Part shown: piece after piece, positions 1 through 8,309 of the stretch | Layout: each line of letters begins with the position of its first letter | Position numbering within the stretch: the stretch's first letter is position 1 | Origin: Streptomyces scabiei 87.22 | Lineage (GTDB): Bacteria > Actinomycetota > Actinomycetes > Streptomycetales > Streptomycetaceae | Length of the DNA stretch: 64,000 bases | Direction of reading: 5' to 3' | Assembly (NCBI RefSeq): GCF_000091305.1 | Contig: NC_013929.1 | Coordinates: 7,130,001 to 7,194,000, forward strand | Program-made: the position numbers and the translations under genes | Notes under the pieces: generated by a model | Seen by the model: only the letters and a program-made list of their open reading frames with translations | The model's database searches: none | What the model was told of the DNA's origin: nothing

Positions 1-437
1 GCAAGCCGCGTTCGGCCGTGGCCCTCGCCGGCAAGGCCGCGTTCTTCATGTTCCTCTACCTGGAGGTCCTGGACGCGTCCTTCTCCTTCGACGGTGTCAT
101 CGGCGCCTTCGCCATCACCAACGACATCGTCCTGATGGCGCTGGGCCTCGGCATCGGCGCCATGTACGTCCGGTCGCTGACCGTGTACCTGGTCCGTCAG
201 GGCACCCTCGACGACTACGTCTACCTGGAGCACGGCGCGCACTACGCGATCGGCGCGCTCGCGGCGATCCTCCTCGTCACCATCCAGTACGAGATCAACG
301 AGTTCATCACCGGCTCCATCGGTGTCATCCTGATCGCCTGGTCCTTCTGGTCCTCCGTCCGCCGCAACAAGGCGCTGGAGGCGGAGGAGGGAAAAGCTGA
401 CGCCGCCGACAAGGCGGAGGTCTCCTCCGGGGTGTGA
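1..437 (+). CDS. DUF475 / TerC-like integral membrane protein (C-terminal part)
   Basis: Partial gene: the reading frame is open from base 3 and the start lies upstream of the window. The visible 144 residues carry the DUF475 signature LDASFSFDGVIGAFAI followed by GLGIGAMYVRSLTVYLV, then two more hydrophobic segments and a charged cytoplasmic tail. DUF475 proteins are relatives of the TerC membrane family and recur beside TerD genes. A role in metal-ion handling or in anchoring the Ter complex is known only by association. It is followed by a strong hairpin terminator and then two TerD-family genes. The GTG at 18 is internal, not the true start. Confidence 0.85.
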   Translation, partial: KPRSAVALAGKAAFFMFLYLEVLDASFSFDGVIGAFAITNDIVLMALGLGIGAMYVRSLTVYLVRQGTLDDYVYLEHGAHYAIGALAAILLVTIQYEINEFITGSIGVILIAWSFWSSVRRNKALEAEEGKADAADKAEVSSGV

Positions 438-464
438 CCACCCGTGGGGTGAGGGCAGGCTCTG

Positions 465-508
465 AGCGGGGCGGCCGACGAGGATGCGTCCTCGTCGGCC
501 GCCCCGCT
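465..508 (+). terminator. Intrinsic terminator after the DUF475 gene
   Basis: A perfect inverted repeat: 20-bp arms at 465-484 and 489-508 around a TGCG tetraloop, starting 28 bases after the DUF475 stop. There is no U-tract, which is usual for Streptomyces terminators. Confidence 0.8.
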
Positions 509-546
509 GGTGGTTGACGCGACGAGACGGCGGGTGTGGGGCGGGC

Positions 547-1287
547 ATGAGTTTCCTGGACAACCTCTGGCGGGGGCGGGCCTCGGAGTTCGACGCGGGC
601 AACGCGGCGACCAACGCGATCGAGCTGACCAAGCGGCACCAGAAGGTGTCCCTGTCCAAGCAGAACGCGGCGGCGGGCCATCTGCGCGTCAATCTGTCCT
701 GGCGGATGCGGACCTCCGACATCGGCGGACCCAAGCGGCAGAGCGTGCTGCGGCACCCCTTCAGGGCGCTCCGGCCGGAGGAGGTCCAGGCGCACAGCCA
801 GAGCATGGTGAACGTCGACCTCGACCTCGGCTGTCTGTACGAGCTGGCCGACGGGACGAAGGGGGTCGTGCAGCCGCTGGGCGGCTTCCTCGGGGACATC
901 AACGAGCCGCCGTACATGCGGCTCAGCGGGGACGACCGGTTCGGGTCGGGGTCCGGCGAGACGATGTACATCAACCTGGACCACCGCGAGGCGTTCCGGC
1001 GGATGCTGGTGTTCGTCTACATCTACGACCAGACGCCCGCGTTCGACCGTACGCACGCGATCGTGACCCTGTACCCCAGCAACGGCCCGCGGATCGAGAT
1101 AGGTCTGGACGAGCGGCACCCGCAGGCCCGGTCGTGCGCCGTGGTGATGATCGAGAACATCAAGGGGGAGATCACCGTCCGCCGGGAGGTGAAGTTCGTC
1201 TACGGCTTCCAGGCCGAACTCGACCGCCTGTACGGGTGGGGGCTGCAGTGGGGGCGGGGGTACAAGAGCAAGGCCGAGCGTTCCTGA
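547..1287 (+). CDS. TerD-family tellurium/stress-resistance protein (TerA-like)
   Basis: A 246-residue cytosolic protein of the TerD superfamily. The family hallmarks are NVDLDLGCLYELADG (about 93-107) and the acidic, probably calcium-binding DDRFGSGSGE followed by MYINLDH (about 130-150). TerD domains bind Ca2+ and are thought to act as sensors or scaffolds in the Ter stress response. The ATG at 547 is preferred because homologues begin close to MSFLDNLWRG; an in-frame ATG at 484 would add 21 unlike residues and fall inside the terminator stem. The gene converges on the second TerD gene with only 12 bases between stops. Confidence 0.88.
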   Translation: MSFLDNLWRGRASEFDAGNAATNAIELTKRHQKVSLSKQNAAAGHLRVNLSWRMRTSDIGGPKRQSVLRHPFRALRPEEVQAHSQSMVNVDLDLGCLYELADGTKGVVQPLGGFLGDINEPPYMRLSGDDRFGSGSGETMYINLDHREAFRRMLVFVYIYDQTPAFDRTHAIVTLYPSNGPRIEIGLDERHPQARSCAVVMIENIKGEITVRREVKFVYGFQAELDRLYGWGLQWGRGYKSKAERS

Positions 1288-1299
1288 CGCCTCCGCCGC

Positions 1300-2124
1300 T
1301 CAGCGGCCGATGAACTGCGGTCCCTGCGGCGGCAGGCGGAAGTCGGGGTCCAGGGCCGCCGCCGTGGGCTGGGGGTAGCCGTACGCCGGCCCGTTGGTGG
1401 TGGCCGGGGTCGGCTGGGGGTGCGGATAGCCGTAGCCGGACTGCTGTGTGACGGCCGCCGGGGGGTAGCCGTACCCGGGCTGGGCCGGGACGCCGGCCGG
1501 GGGCCGCTCGGGAGGCAGCGGCGCGGAGGTCTCGGGGGACGGGGTCCGCGTGGTGGCGTTCTGGTCGGCCCCGGCGGCGGTCGACTCGTCGACCATGATG
1601 CCGAAGTTCGTGGCGAGGCCCTCCAGGCCGTTGACGTATCCCTCGCCGAGGGCACGGAACTTCCAGCCGCCGCCGCGGCGGTACAGCTCGCCGCAGATCA
1701 GGGCGGTCTCCTCGCCGGTCTCGGGCTTGACGTCGAAGTACGCCAGCGGTTCGGCGTCCGCGACCGTGGCGTCGTACAGCAGGATGCGCAGGGACGGAAC
1801 GCGGTCGAAGGTGACGTCCCCCGCGGAGGCCACCAGGAGAATCTGGCCGACGGCTGACTCGACACCGGCCAGGTCGGTCTGGATGGTGTCGGTGGGGCCC
1901 TCGGCCACCCGCTTCTGGCCGAGCCGCCACACCTTGCCGGAGGGGTGGCGGGGCTGGTTGTAGAAGACGAAGTCCTCGTCGGACCGTACGCGGCCGTCGG
2001 GACCGAGGAGCAGCGCCGAGGCGTCGACCACCGGGACGCCCTGCCCGGGCGCCCAGCGCAGCACGGCGCGGACCGCCGTGGCTTCGATCGGGATGTTCGA
2101 CCCCTTCAGCATCGCGTGCGTCAT
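1300..2124 (-). CDS. TerD-family protein with Pro/Gly/Tyr-rich tail
   Basis: A 274-residue protein. Residues 10-185 form a TerD domain (LRWAPGQGVPVVDASALLL, then SDEDFVFYNQPRHPSG, then GPTDTIQTDL, then SLRILLYDATVADAEPLAYFD in successive segments). The last ~90 residues are low-complexity, rich in Pro, Gly and Tyr, with repeated GYGYP motifs; such tails in Streptomyces TerD proteins are probably disordered interaction segments. It is transcribed divergently from the lyase-phosphoribosyltransferase operon across a 190-bp intergenic region, so the two units may share regulation. Confidence 0.88.
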   Translation of the reverse strand: MTHAMLKGSNIPIEATAVRAVLRWAPGQGVPVVDASALLLGPDGRVRSDEDFVFYNQPRHPSGKVWRLGQKRVAEGPTDTIQTDLAGVESAVGQILLVASAGDVTFDRVPSLRILLYDATVADAEPLAYFDVKPETGEETALICGELYRRGGGWKFRALGEGYVNGLEGLATNFGIMVDESTAAGADQNATTRTPSPETSAPLPPERPPAGVPAQPGYGYPPAAVTQQSGYGYPHPQPTPATTNGPAYGYPQPTAAALDPDFRLPPQGPQFIGR

Positions 2125-2235
2125 GCGGTCATCCTGCCCTCTCGGTCCTGATCACGACAACGCGGGGGCGGTGAACCGCCGGTGGAAACGTTCAGCACCC
2201 GACACGGCCGGGTTACCAGAACTTCACGCCCGGTG

Positions 2236-2266
2236 GGAACTGATGTCACACATTTGTACGTACTAT
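2236..2266 (+). promoter_or_regulatory. Candidate promoter for the Ter biosynthetic operon
   Basis: GGAAC at 2236-2240 is followed after 18 bases by CGTAC (2259) and the -10-like TACTAT at 2261-2266, about 50 bases before the start codon at 2315. GGAAC is the -35 type used by ECF sigma factors in Streptomyces, which would suit a stress operon. This rests on motif matching only. Confidence 0.3.
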
Positions 2267-2314
2267 TACCGGCCACGATCGTGACCGGACGCCCAGCAGC
2301 CACGGGGGAACCAC

Positions 2315-3481
2315 ATGCGTCATTTCGGGCACATCGCCCCTGAGCAGCGCCGGCGTCTCTTCTACCGGGAGCCGGAAGCCTTCCACGCGGACTCCCCGGC
2401 CCGGATCCTCGCCGCCGCGCTCGGTGCCACGCTCTACAGCCCGGCCACCCGGGAACGGCTGGCCGACGACGTCGTGAAGCAGGCCGGACGCGGTGTGGTC
2501 TCCATGGTGCTGTGCCTGGAGGACTCCATCGGCGACGCGGAGGTTCCGGGCGCCGAGGAGAATCTCGTCCGCCAGTTCGCCGACCTCGCCGAGCGGCCGG
2601 ATGTGGACCTTCCGCTGCTGTTCATCCGGGTCCGCCTCCCCGAGCAGATACCCGACCTGGTGCGCCGCTTCGGCCCGGCCGCGCGCCTGCTGTCGGGGTT
2701 CGTCTTCCCCAAGTTCACCGAGGAGCGGGGTGTGGCGTTCCTGGAGGCGCTCACCGCCGCCGAGGCCACGAGCGGCCGGCGGCTGTTCGGCATGCCGGTG
2801 CTGGAGTCACCCGAGCTGATGTACAGGGAGACGCGCGTAGAGGCGCTCCAGGGCATCGCCCACACCGTCGACAAGTACCGCGACCGGGTCCTCGCGCTGC
2901 GCCTCGGCGTCACCGACTTCTGCTCCTCCTACGCCCTGCGCCGGGCCCCCGACATGACCGCCTACGACGTCCAGATCGTCGCCTCCGTGATCGCGGACGT
3001 GGTGAACGTGCTCGGACGGGCCGACGGCACCGGATTCACGGTGACCGGGCCGGTGTGGGAGTACTTTCGAGTACAGGAGCGCATGTTCAAGCCGCAGCTG
3101 CGCACCAGTCCCTTCCTGGCGAACCGGGCCGGGGAGCTGCGGGAGTCGCTCATCGAGCACGCGCTGGACGGTCTGCTGCGCGAGATCTCCCTGGACCAGG
3201 CCAACGGGCTGCTCGGCAAGACCTGCATCCACCCCTCGCACGTGCTGCCCGTGCACGCGCTGTCCGTGGTCAGCCACGAGGAGTTCCACGACGCCCAGGA
3301 CATCGTGCGGCCCGACCGGCACGGGGGCGGTGTCCTGCGGTCCGCGTCCCGGAACAAGATGAACGAGGTCAAACCGCACCGCGCCTGGGCAGAAAGGGTT
3401 CTGCAGCGTGCCGAGGTGTTCGGTGTCGCCAACGAGGACATCGGGTTCGTGGACCTGCTGGCCGCGGGCCTGCCCGAGTGA
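2315..3481 (+). CDS. HpcH/HpaI aldolase/citrate-lyase (CitE-like) family protein of the Ter operon
   Basis: A 388-residue TIM-barrel lyase-type enzyme. The N-terminal LYSPATRERL is followed by VVSMVLCLEDSIGDAE (about 61-76), the acidic CitE-type metal/CoA site, then LLFIRVRLPEQ (about 102-112), and near the end KTCIHPSHVLPVHALS. This fold cleaves or forms C-C bonds of citrate-type or aldol substrates. In Ter gene clusters it is predicted to help build a nucleoside-like metabolite together with the phosphoribosyltransferase and HAD genes that follow. Its stop overlaps the next gene's GTG (GTGA), so translation is coupled. The true substrate is unknown. Confidence 0.87.
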   Translation: MRHFGHIAPEQRRRLFYREPEAFHADSPARILAAALGATLYSPATRERLADDVVKQAGRGVVSMVLCLEDSIGDAEVPGAEENLVRQFADLAERPDVDLPLLFIRVRLPEQIPDLVRRFGPAARLLSGFVFPKFTEERGVAFLEALTAAEATSGRRLFGMPVLESPELMYRETRVEALQGIAHTVDKYRDRVLALRLGVTDFCSSYALRRAPDMTAYDVQIVASVIADVVNVLGRADGTGFTVTGPVWEYFRVQERMFKPQLRTSPFLANRAGELRESLIEHALDGLLREISLDQANGLLGKTCIHPSHVLPVHALSVVSHEEFHDAQDIVRPDRHGGGVLRSASRNKMNEVKPHRAWAERVLQRAEVFGVANEDIGFVDLLAAGLPE

Positions 3482-5997
3482 CCGCCACGACTGAGGAATC
3501 GATGATCAACGCAGCGAACGACACGACAGGTACGCCCGGCCCGTCCGGCGGGGTCTGGTCCGGGGCCTGGGTCCGCGCCCGGCTCGGGGTCGACCTGGTC
3601 GGGGACGAGGAGCTGAGCGGGCTGCTGGGCCTGGCGCTGCGCCGCAACCCCAAGCGGGCCCATCTGCTGGTGTCGAACGTGCTCGGCAAGCACGTGCCGC
3701 AGTCGCCGGCCGTCGTCCACGGGCACGGGTTCACGCTGGGCCGCCGGGTGCGGGAGCTGCTGGGGGAGGGCGGGGCGCGGACCGCGGTCGTCCTCGGGTA
3801 CGCCGAGACGGCCACCGGTCTCGGGCACTCGGTCGCGGACGGGCTCGGCGAGGCGCCCTATCTCCACTCCACCCGGCGCCCGGTCGAGGGCGTGGACCGG
3901 GCGGGCGGTTTCGAGGAGTCCCACTCCCACGCGACCTCGCACCTGCTGCTGCCGGAGGACCCCGCCCTGCTCGCGGGACGGGGGCCGCTGGTGCTCGTGG
4001 ACGACGAGTTCTCCACCGGCAACACGGTCCTCAACACCATCCGTGCGCTGCACGACCGCTATCCCCGTGAGCGGTACGTCGTCGTGGCGCTGGTCGACAT
4101 GCGCTCGGCCGCCGACCAGGGGCGGCTGACGGAGTTCGCCCGGGAGATCGGCGCCCGGGTGGACCTGGTGACCGCGGCGAAGGGGACGGTGCGGCTGCCG
4201 GACGGCGTCCTGGAGAAGGGGCAGGCGCTGGTCGCGCGGTACGAGACCGCCGCCCCCGGCCCGGCCGGCACGGACGGCGCCTCACGGGTCACCCGCGTCG
4301 GGCTGGGATGGCCCGAGGGCGTGCCCGACGGCGGGCGGCACGGCTTCACCCCGGCGCACCGCGCCCGCCTGGAGAGCGCGCTGCCCGGCATGGCCGCACG
4401 CCTGGCCGGGGCCCTGCCGCCCACGGCCCGGCGGGTGCTCGTGCTCGGCTTCGAGGAGCTGATGTACGCGCCGCTGGCACTCGCCCGCGAACTGGAACTC
4501 CTGGTGCGGGAACGGGAGGACGGGACGGAGGTCCGGTTCTCCACCACCACGCGCTCCCCCGTCCTGGCCGTCGACGACCCCGGCTACGCGATACGCAGCC
4601 GCCTCGTCTTCCCCGCCCACGACGACCCCGCGGACGGGCCGGGGGAGCGGTACGCCTACAACGTGGCCGGCGGCGGCTTCGACGCCGTGGTCGCCGTCGT
4701 CGACTCGGTGGCCGACACACCCGCCCTGCACGCCCCCGACGGCCTGCTGGCCGCCCTCGCCGCCCACACCCCCGCCGTGCTGCTCGCCGTGGTGCCGTCG
4801 TACGTCCCGCCGGCCCCGCATCTCACCGAAAGGCCCTCCATGCTCCCCGACCCCCTGCGTGGTCCCGACTTCTCCTCCTACGCGGCCGACGAGGTGGGCT
4901 GGCTGCTGCGGGACCTCTCGGACGTGACGCTGGAGGCGCCCACCGAGGAGCGGGAGGAGGCGATCCAGAGCGGGGGCGCGCACTACGCGGAGTCCCTGCC
5001 GGTCGAGTACCAGCCGAGCGAGCACTACCAGGCCCTCTTCCACAGCGCCCTCGACACCTCCGCCGAACGCATCGCGGCGGCCGTGGGCGTGGTGACCGAG
5101 TCCGTGCTCGCCGAGCGGTCCCCTCGGCCCGTGCTGGTGTCGCTGGCCCGGGCCGGGACCCCGGTCGGCGTGCTGATGCGGCGGTGGGCGCGGTACCGGC
5201 ACGGCATCGACGTGCCGCACTACGCCGTGTCCATCGTGCGCGGGCGCGGCATCGACGCCAACGCGCTGCGCTGGCTGGCGGCCCGTCACGACCCCGCCGA
5301 CGTCGTGTTCGTCGACGGCTGGACCGGCAAGGGCGCGATCACCCGTGAACTCGCCGCCGCACTGCTGGAGTTCGAGAAGTCCGACGGCATCACCGGCTTC
5401 GACCCGGAGATCGCCGTGCTCGCCGACCCGGGCTCGTGCGTGCGGACGTACGGCACCCGGGAGGACTTCCTCATCCCGTCCGCCTGCCTCAACTCCACCG
5501 TCTCCGGGCTGATATCGCGGACCGTGCTGCGCGCGGACCTGGTCGGGCCCGACGACTTCCACGGGGCCAAGTTCTACCGGGAGCTGGCCGGCGCCGATGT
5601 GTCGGTGGCCTTCCTGGACGCCGTCTCCGACCGCTTCGGGGACGTCACGGACACCGTGGACGCCCGGGTGGGGGAACTGCTCGCCGCCGACCGCACGCCC
5701 ACCTGGGAGGGCTGGGCGGCCGTCGAGCGCATCAGCGAGGAGTACGGCATCCACGACGTGAACCTGGTCAAGCCCGGTGTCGGCGAGACCACTCGGGTGC
5801 TGCTGCGCCGGGTACCGTGGAAGATCCTCGCGCGGGCCGGGGCGGGCGCGGACCTCGACCACGTACGTCTGCTCGCCGAACAGAGAGGGGTACCGGTGGA
5901 AGAGGTGGCCGAACTGCCGTACACATGCGTGGGGTTGATCCACCCGCAGTACACGCGGGGCGCGACCGGCGCCGACGGCAGGGCGGTGACGGTCTGA
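3478..5997 (+). CDS. Four-domain PRTase-TRSP-PRTase(StiP)-Pelota fusion protein
   Basis: An 839-residue predicted biosynthetic enzyme of the Ter module. Domains in order: a phosphoribosyltransferase with the PRPP loop LVLVDDEFSTGNT (about 171-184); the TRSP domain, with TRSP itself at 358-361; a second phosphoribosyltransferase/StiP-type domain with PRPP loop VVFVDGWTGKG (about 609-619); and a C-terminal Pelota-like RNA-binding domain (about 755-839). In many bacteria these are two proteins; here they are fused. The GTG at 3478 is chosen because it overlaps the upstream stop (GTGA); an ATG at 3502 is the alternative. The stop overlaps the HAD gene start (TGATG). Function is predicted from comparative genomics, not shown biochemically here. 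Confidence 0.85.
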   Translation: MTATTEESMINAANDTTGTPGPSGGVWSGAWVRARLGVDLVGDEELSGLLGLALRRNPKRAHLLVSNVLGKHVPQSPAVVHGHGFTLGRRVRELLGEGGARTAVVLGYAETATGLGHSVADGLGEAPYLHSTRRPVEGVDRAGGFEESHSHATSHLLLPEDPALLAGRGPLVLVDDEFSTGNTVLNTIRALHDRYPRERYVVVALVDMRSAADQGRLTEFAREIGARVDLVTAAKGTVRLPDGVLEKGQALVARYETAAPGPAGTDGASRVTRVGLGWPEGVPDGGRHGFTPAHRARLESALPGMAARLAGALPPTARRVLVLGFEELMYAPLALARELELLVREREDGTEVRFSTTTRSPVLAVDDPGYAIRSRLVFPAHDDPADGPGERYAYNVAGGGFDAVVAVVDSVADTPALHAPDGLLAALAAHTPAVLLAVVPSYVPPAPHLTERPSMLPDPLRGPDFSSYAADEVGWLLRDLSDVTLEAPTEEREEAIQSGGAHYAESLPVEYQPSEHYQALFHSALDTSAERIAAAVGVVTESVLAERSPRPVLVSLARAGTPVGVLMRRWARYRHGIDVPHYAVSIVRGRGIDANALRWLAARHDPADVVFVDGWTGKGAITRELAAALLEFEKSDGITGFDPEIAVLADPGSCVRTYGTREDFLIPSACLNSTVSGLISRTVLRADLVGPDDFHGAKFYRELAGADVSVAFLDAVSDRFGDVTDTVDARVGELLAADRTPTWEGWAAVERISEEYGIHDVNLVKPGVGETTRVLLRRVPWKILARAGAGADLDHVRLLAEQRGVPVEEVAELPYTCVGLIHPQYTRGATGADGRAVTV

Positions 5998-6815
5998 TGC
6001 CCGGTCCCCGCGTTCTCGTCGCGAGCGATCTCGACCGCACGCTCATCTACTCGGCCGCCGCGCTCGCGCTGACCATGCCGGACGCGCGGGCGCCCCGGCT
6101 GCTCACCGTCGAGGTGCACGAGAGCAGACCCCTGTCGTACATGACGGAGACGGCCGCGGGGCTGCTCGCCGAGCTGGGGGACGCGGCGGTGTTCGTGCCG
6201 ACGACGACCCGGACGCGCAAGCAGTACCAGCGGATCAGTCTGCCGGGGCCGCAACCCGCCTACGCGATCTGCGCCAACGGCGGCCATCTCCTCGTGGACG
6301 GGGTGACGGACGCCGCCTGGCACGGGCGGGTCACCGCCCGGCTCGCGGACGAGTGCGCGCCGCTCGCCGAGGTGCGGGCCCATCTGGAGGCCACGGCGGA
6401 CCCGGTGTGGGTCCGCAAGCACCGGGTCGCGGAGGACCTGTTCGTCTACCTCGTCGTCGAGCGTGAGCTGCTGCCCGAGGAATGGGTGAAGGATCTCGCG
6501 GTCTGGGCCGAGAACCGGGGATGGACCGTCTCCCTCCAGGGACGCAAGATCTACGCCGTGCCGAAGCCGCTCACCAAGTCGGCGGCGATGCGGGAGGTCG
6601 CGCGGCGAACCGGGGTGGAGCTGACCCTGGCCGCGGGGGACTCGCTGCTGGACGCGGATCTGCTGCTCGCGGCGGACCGGGCCTGGCGGCCGGGGCACGG
6701 GGAGCTGGCGGACGAGGGGTTCATGGGGCCCGGGGTCAGCGCGCTGCCCGAGCGGGGGGTGCTGGCCGGGGAGCGGATTCTTCGGGAGTTCCTGAGGGCC
6801 GCGCGCGAGCGGTGA
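5997..6815 (+). CDS. HAD-superfamily hydrolase of the Ter operon
   Basis: A 272-residue Cof/SPP-like HAD phosphatase. Motif I is DLDRTL (residues 11-16, nucleophile Asp), and the C-terminal acid motif is GDSLLDADLL (about 213-222). It is the last gene of the three-gene operon and starts on the A of the preceding stop (TGATG), implying coupled synthesis with the PRTase fusion. HAD enzymes in Ter modules are expected to dephosphorylate the nucleotide-like intermediate made by the phosphoribosyltransferase. The chemistry is inferred from context. Confidence 0.87.
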   Translation: MPGPRVLVASDLDRTLIYSAAALALTMPDARAPRLLTVEVHESRPLSYMTETAAGLLAELGDAAVFVPTTTRTRKQYQRISLPGPQPAYAICANGGHLLVDGVTDAAWHGRVTARLADECAPLAEVRAHLEATADPVWVRKHRVAEDLFVYLVVERELLPEEWVKDLAVWAENRGWTVSLQGRKIYAVPKPLTKSAAMREVARRTGVELTLAAGDSLLDADLLLAADRAWRPGHGELADEGFMGPGVSALPERGVLAGERILREFLRAARER

Positions 6816-6833
6816 GGCTGTCGGCCGTGCCGG

Positions 6834-7571
6834 TCAGGGGGCGGGGGTGCGGTGCGTTTCGGGCCGCGGGTCGTCCGTGGCTTGTCGCGCCCGCGCGGCG
6901 GAGCCGCATGTGTCAGCGCCCCGCGCCCCTTGACCCTGGCTGCCGCGGTCCTTTCTCAGGAAGCGGACCAGTGCGCATGCCAGGACCGCAAGGGCCGCCC
7001 CAGCCAGGACGATCTTCGAGTACGTCGAGGCGATCGCCGTCACCTCGGTCCAGTTCGCTCCGAGGAAGTAGCCGCCCAGGACGAAGGCCGTGTTCCACAG
7101 GGCGCTGCCCAGGGTGGTGAGCAGGGTGAAGACGGGCAGGGGCATGCGTTCCACGCCGGCCGGCACGGAGATCAGGCTGCGGAAGACGGGGACCATCCGG
7201 CCGAAGAAGATCGCCTTGGTGCCGTGCCGGAGGAACCACGCCTCCGTCCTCTCGATGTCCGCGACCTTGACGAGGGGCAGCCTGACGGCGAGGGCGACCG
7301 TGCGGTCGCGGCCGAGGAGGGCGCCGACGCCGTAGAGGGCGAGGGCGCCCACGACGGAACCCGCGGTGGTCCACAGCAGGGCCGCCAGGAGGCTGATCTG
7401 CCCGGTGCTCGCGGCGAACCCGGCGAGGGGGAGGATGACCTCGCTGGGGATCGGCGGGAAGAGGTTCTCCAGCGCGACGGCGATGCCGGCGCCCGGCGCG
7501 CCCAGCAGATCCATCAGACCGACGATCCACAGGGGCGCGCCGCTCATCGACTCCTCGTGCATGGCTGTCAT
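6834..7571 (-). CDS. DedA-family (VTT domain) membrane protein
   Basis: A 245-residue integral membrane protein. It has the DedA/VTT features ENLFPPIPSEVILPLAGF (about 35-52) and FFGRMVPVFRSLISVPAGVERMP (about 122-144, glycine and arginine loop), with four or five hydrophobic segments. DedA proteins are now linked to polyprenyl-phosphate or lipid flipping and membrane homeostasis. The start is uncertain: the ATG at 7571 lacks a ribosome site, whereas an internal ATG at 7547 follows GAGGAG. The final ~25 residues are encoded by a dispersed repeat (6862-6931), so the C-terminus looks newly acquired. Confidence 0.85.
   Translation of the reverse strand: MTAMHEESMSGAPLWIVGLMDLLGAPGAGIAVALENLFPPIPSEVILPLAGFAASTGQISLLAALLWTTAGSVVGALALYGVGALLGRDRTVALAVRLPLVKVADIERTEAWFLRHGTKAIFFGRMVPVFRSLISVPAGVERMPLPVFTLLTTLGSALWNTAFVLGGYFLGANWTEVTAIASTYSKIVLAGAALAVLACALVRFLRKDRGSQGQGARGADTCGSAARARQATDDPRPETHRTPAP
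6862..6931. repeat. Dispersed Streptomyces intergenic repeat forming the end of a gene
   Basis: This segment carries the blocks GGCCGCGGGTC, GTCGCGCCCGCGCGGCGGAG and CCCCGCGCCCCTT, a sequence family seen many times in Streptomyces genomes. It shares its first and last blocks with the tandem repeats at 25574-25825. It lies inside the 3' end of the DedA gene. Confidence 0.6.
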
Positions 7572-7719
7572 GGGGGCACGCTAGGTGAGCGAAGCTGAAG
7601 AGAGCCTGAGGGGGCGGTGGGCCCCCGGGGTCCTGGCTGAAAGTATGCTTAAACGGGCCCGTGCCGCGGGGGTCCGATGAACGCTTCCGGGGTGGCGGCC
7701 GTTGATCGGAGTGTGTTGA

Positions 7720-7938
7720 TCAACCGCAGCATCCGCCGCCGCAGCATCCGCCACCACCGCCCGCCCGGGGCGCGGGTGCGGACGCGGCGGCCGAGCCTCC
7801 GACGGCGACCGTCGACAGGAGTTTGACCGTGTCGGAGTGGCCGTCGGGGCAGTCCGCGGGGGCGGACGACTCGGCCATCGGGCGGCTCAGTTCGAAGGTG
7901 TCGCCGCAGGTCCGGCAGCGGTATTCGTAGCGAGGCAT
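7720..7938 (-). CDS. FmdB-family zinc-ribbon protein
   Basis: A 72-residue protein starting MPRYEYRCRTCGDTFE, the classical FmdB/CxxC zinc-ribbon opening. The first Cys pair is CRTC (8-11); the second ligand group is CPDGH (about 30-34), which deviates from a plain CxxC. The C-terminus is a Gly/Cys run (GGGGGCCGGGCCG) common in Streptomyces members. FmdB proteins are presumed small regulators; the role of this one is unknown. It is monocistronic on this strand. Confidence 0.85.
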   Translation of the reverse strand: MPRYEYRCRTCGDTFELSRPMAESSAPADCPDGHSDTVKLLSTVAVGGSAAASAPAPRAGGGGGCCGGGCCG

Positions 7939-8168
7939 GGGCCCAGGCTAACCGCCGTCCGTGCCGTGGCAAGGAGCCTGCACAATGGCTGGTCGGTCAC
8001 ACTGGCCAGATTTTCACGCTCCTGACAGAAGCAGTTGTGAAAGTGACTGATAATTTGTGGTCGCTGTGTGGAGGCCGGTAAGGCTGGGGGAAGAGGGGGC
8101 TCATGGTCGCGCGAGTGGCGGCTGTGACCTACCACACGGGCGATGCCAAGTGGGGAGGGGGGACAGTC

Positions 8169-8309
8169 ATGACCGCTGTCCTTTGCCGATCGGGAGCCAC
8201 GTCTCCCGGTCGAACAGTTGCCGTGCGTGGGCGAAAGGTTGCCGCGCACCGCCGCATCGTTGCCGCGCATCGCCCGGACCGCCCGTACGAGGGGGTCCGT
8301 CTTGACTAG
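8169..8309 (+). CDS. Small basic leader protein coupled to the PBP gene
   Basis: A 46-codon ORF with a very strong ribosome site (GGAGGGGGG, ending 6 bases before the ATG at 8169). The product, starting MTAVLCRSGATSPG, is strongly basic, with no recognised domain. Its stop codon (TAG, 8307-8309) overlaps the TTG start of the penicillin-binding-protein gene (8302) by 8 bases in a different frame, an arrangement that would couple their translation. It could be a leader peptide or a real small protein. Confidence 0.5.
   Translation: MTAVLCRSGATSPGRTVAVRGRKVAAHRRIVAAHRPDRPYEGVRLD

Noticed and set aside
2512..3477. N-terminal extension of the phosphoribosyltransferase fusion
   Set aside because: The frame is open upstream, but it overlaps the lyase gene in another phase and reads as Arg/Pro-rich shadow sequence; the GTGA overlap at 3478 marks the start.
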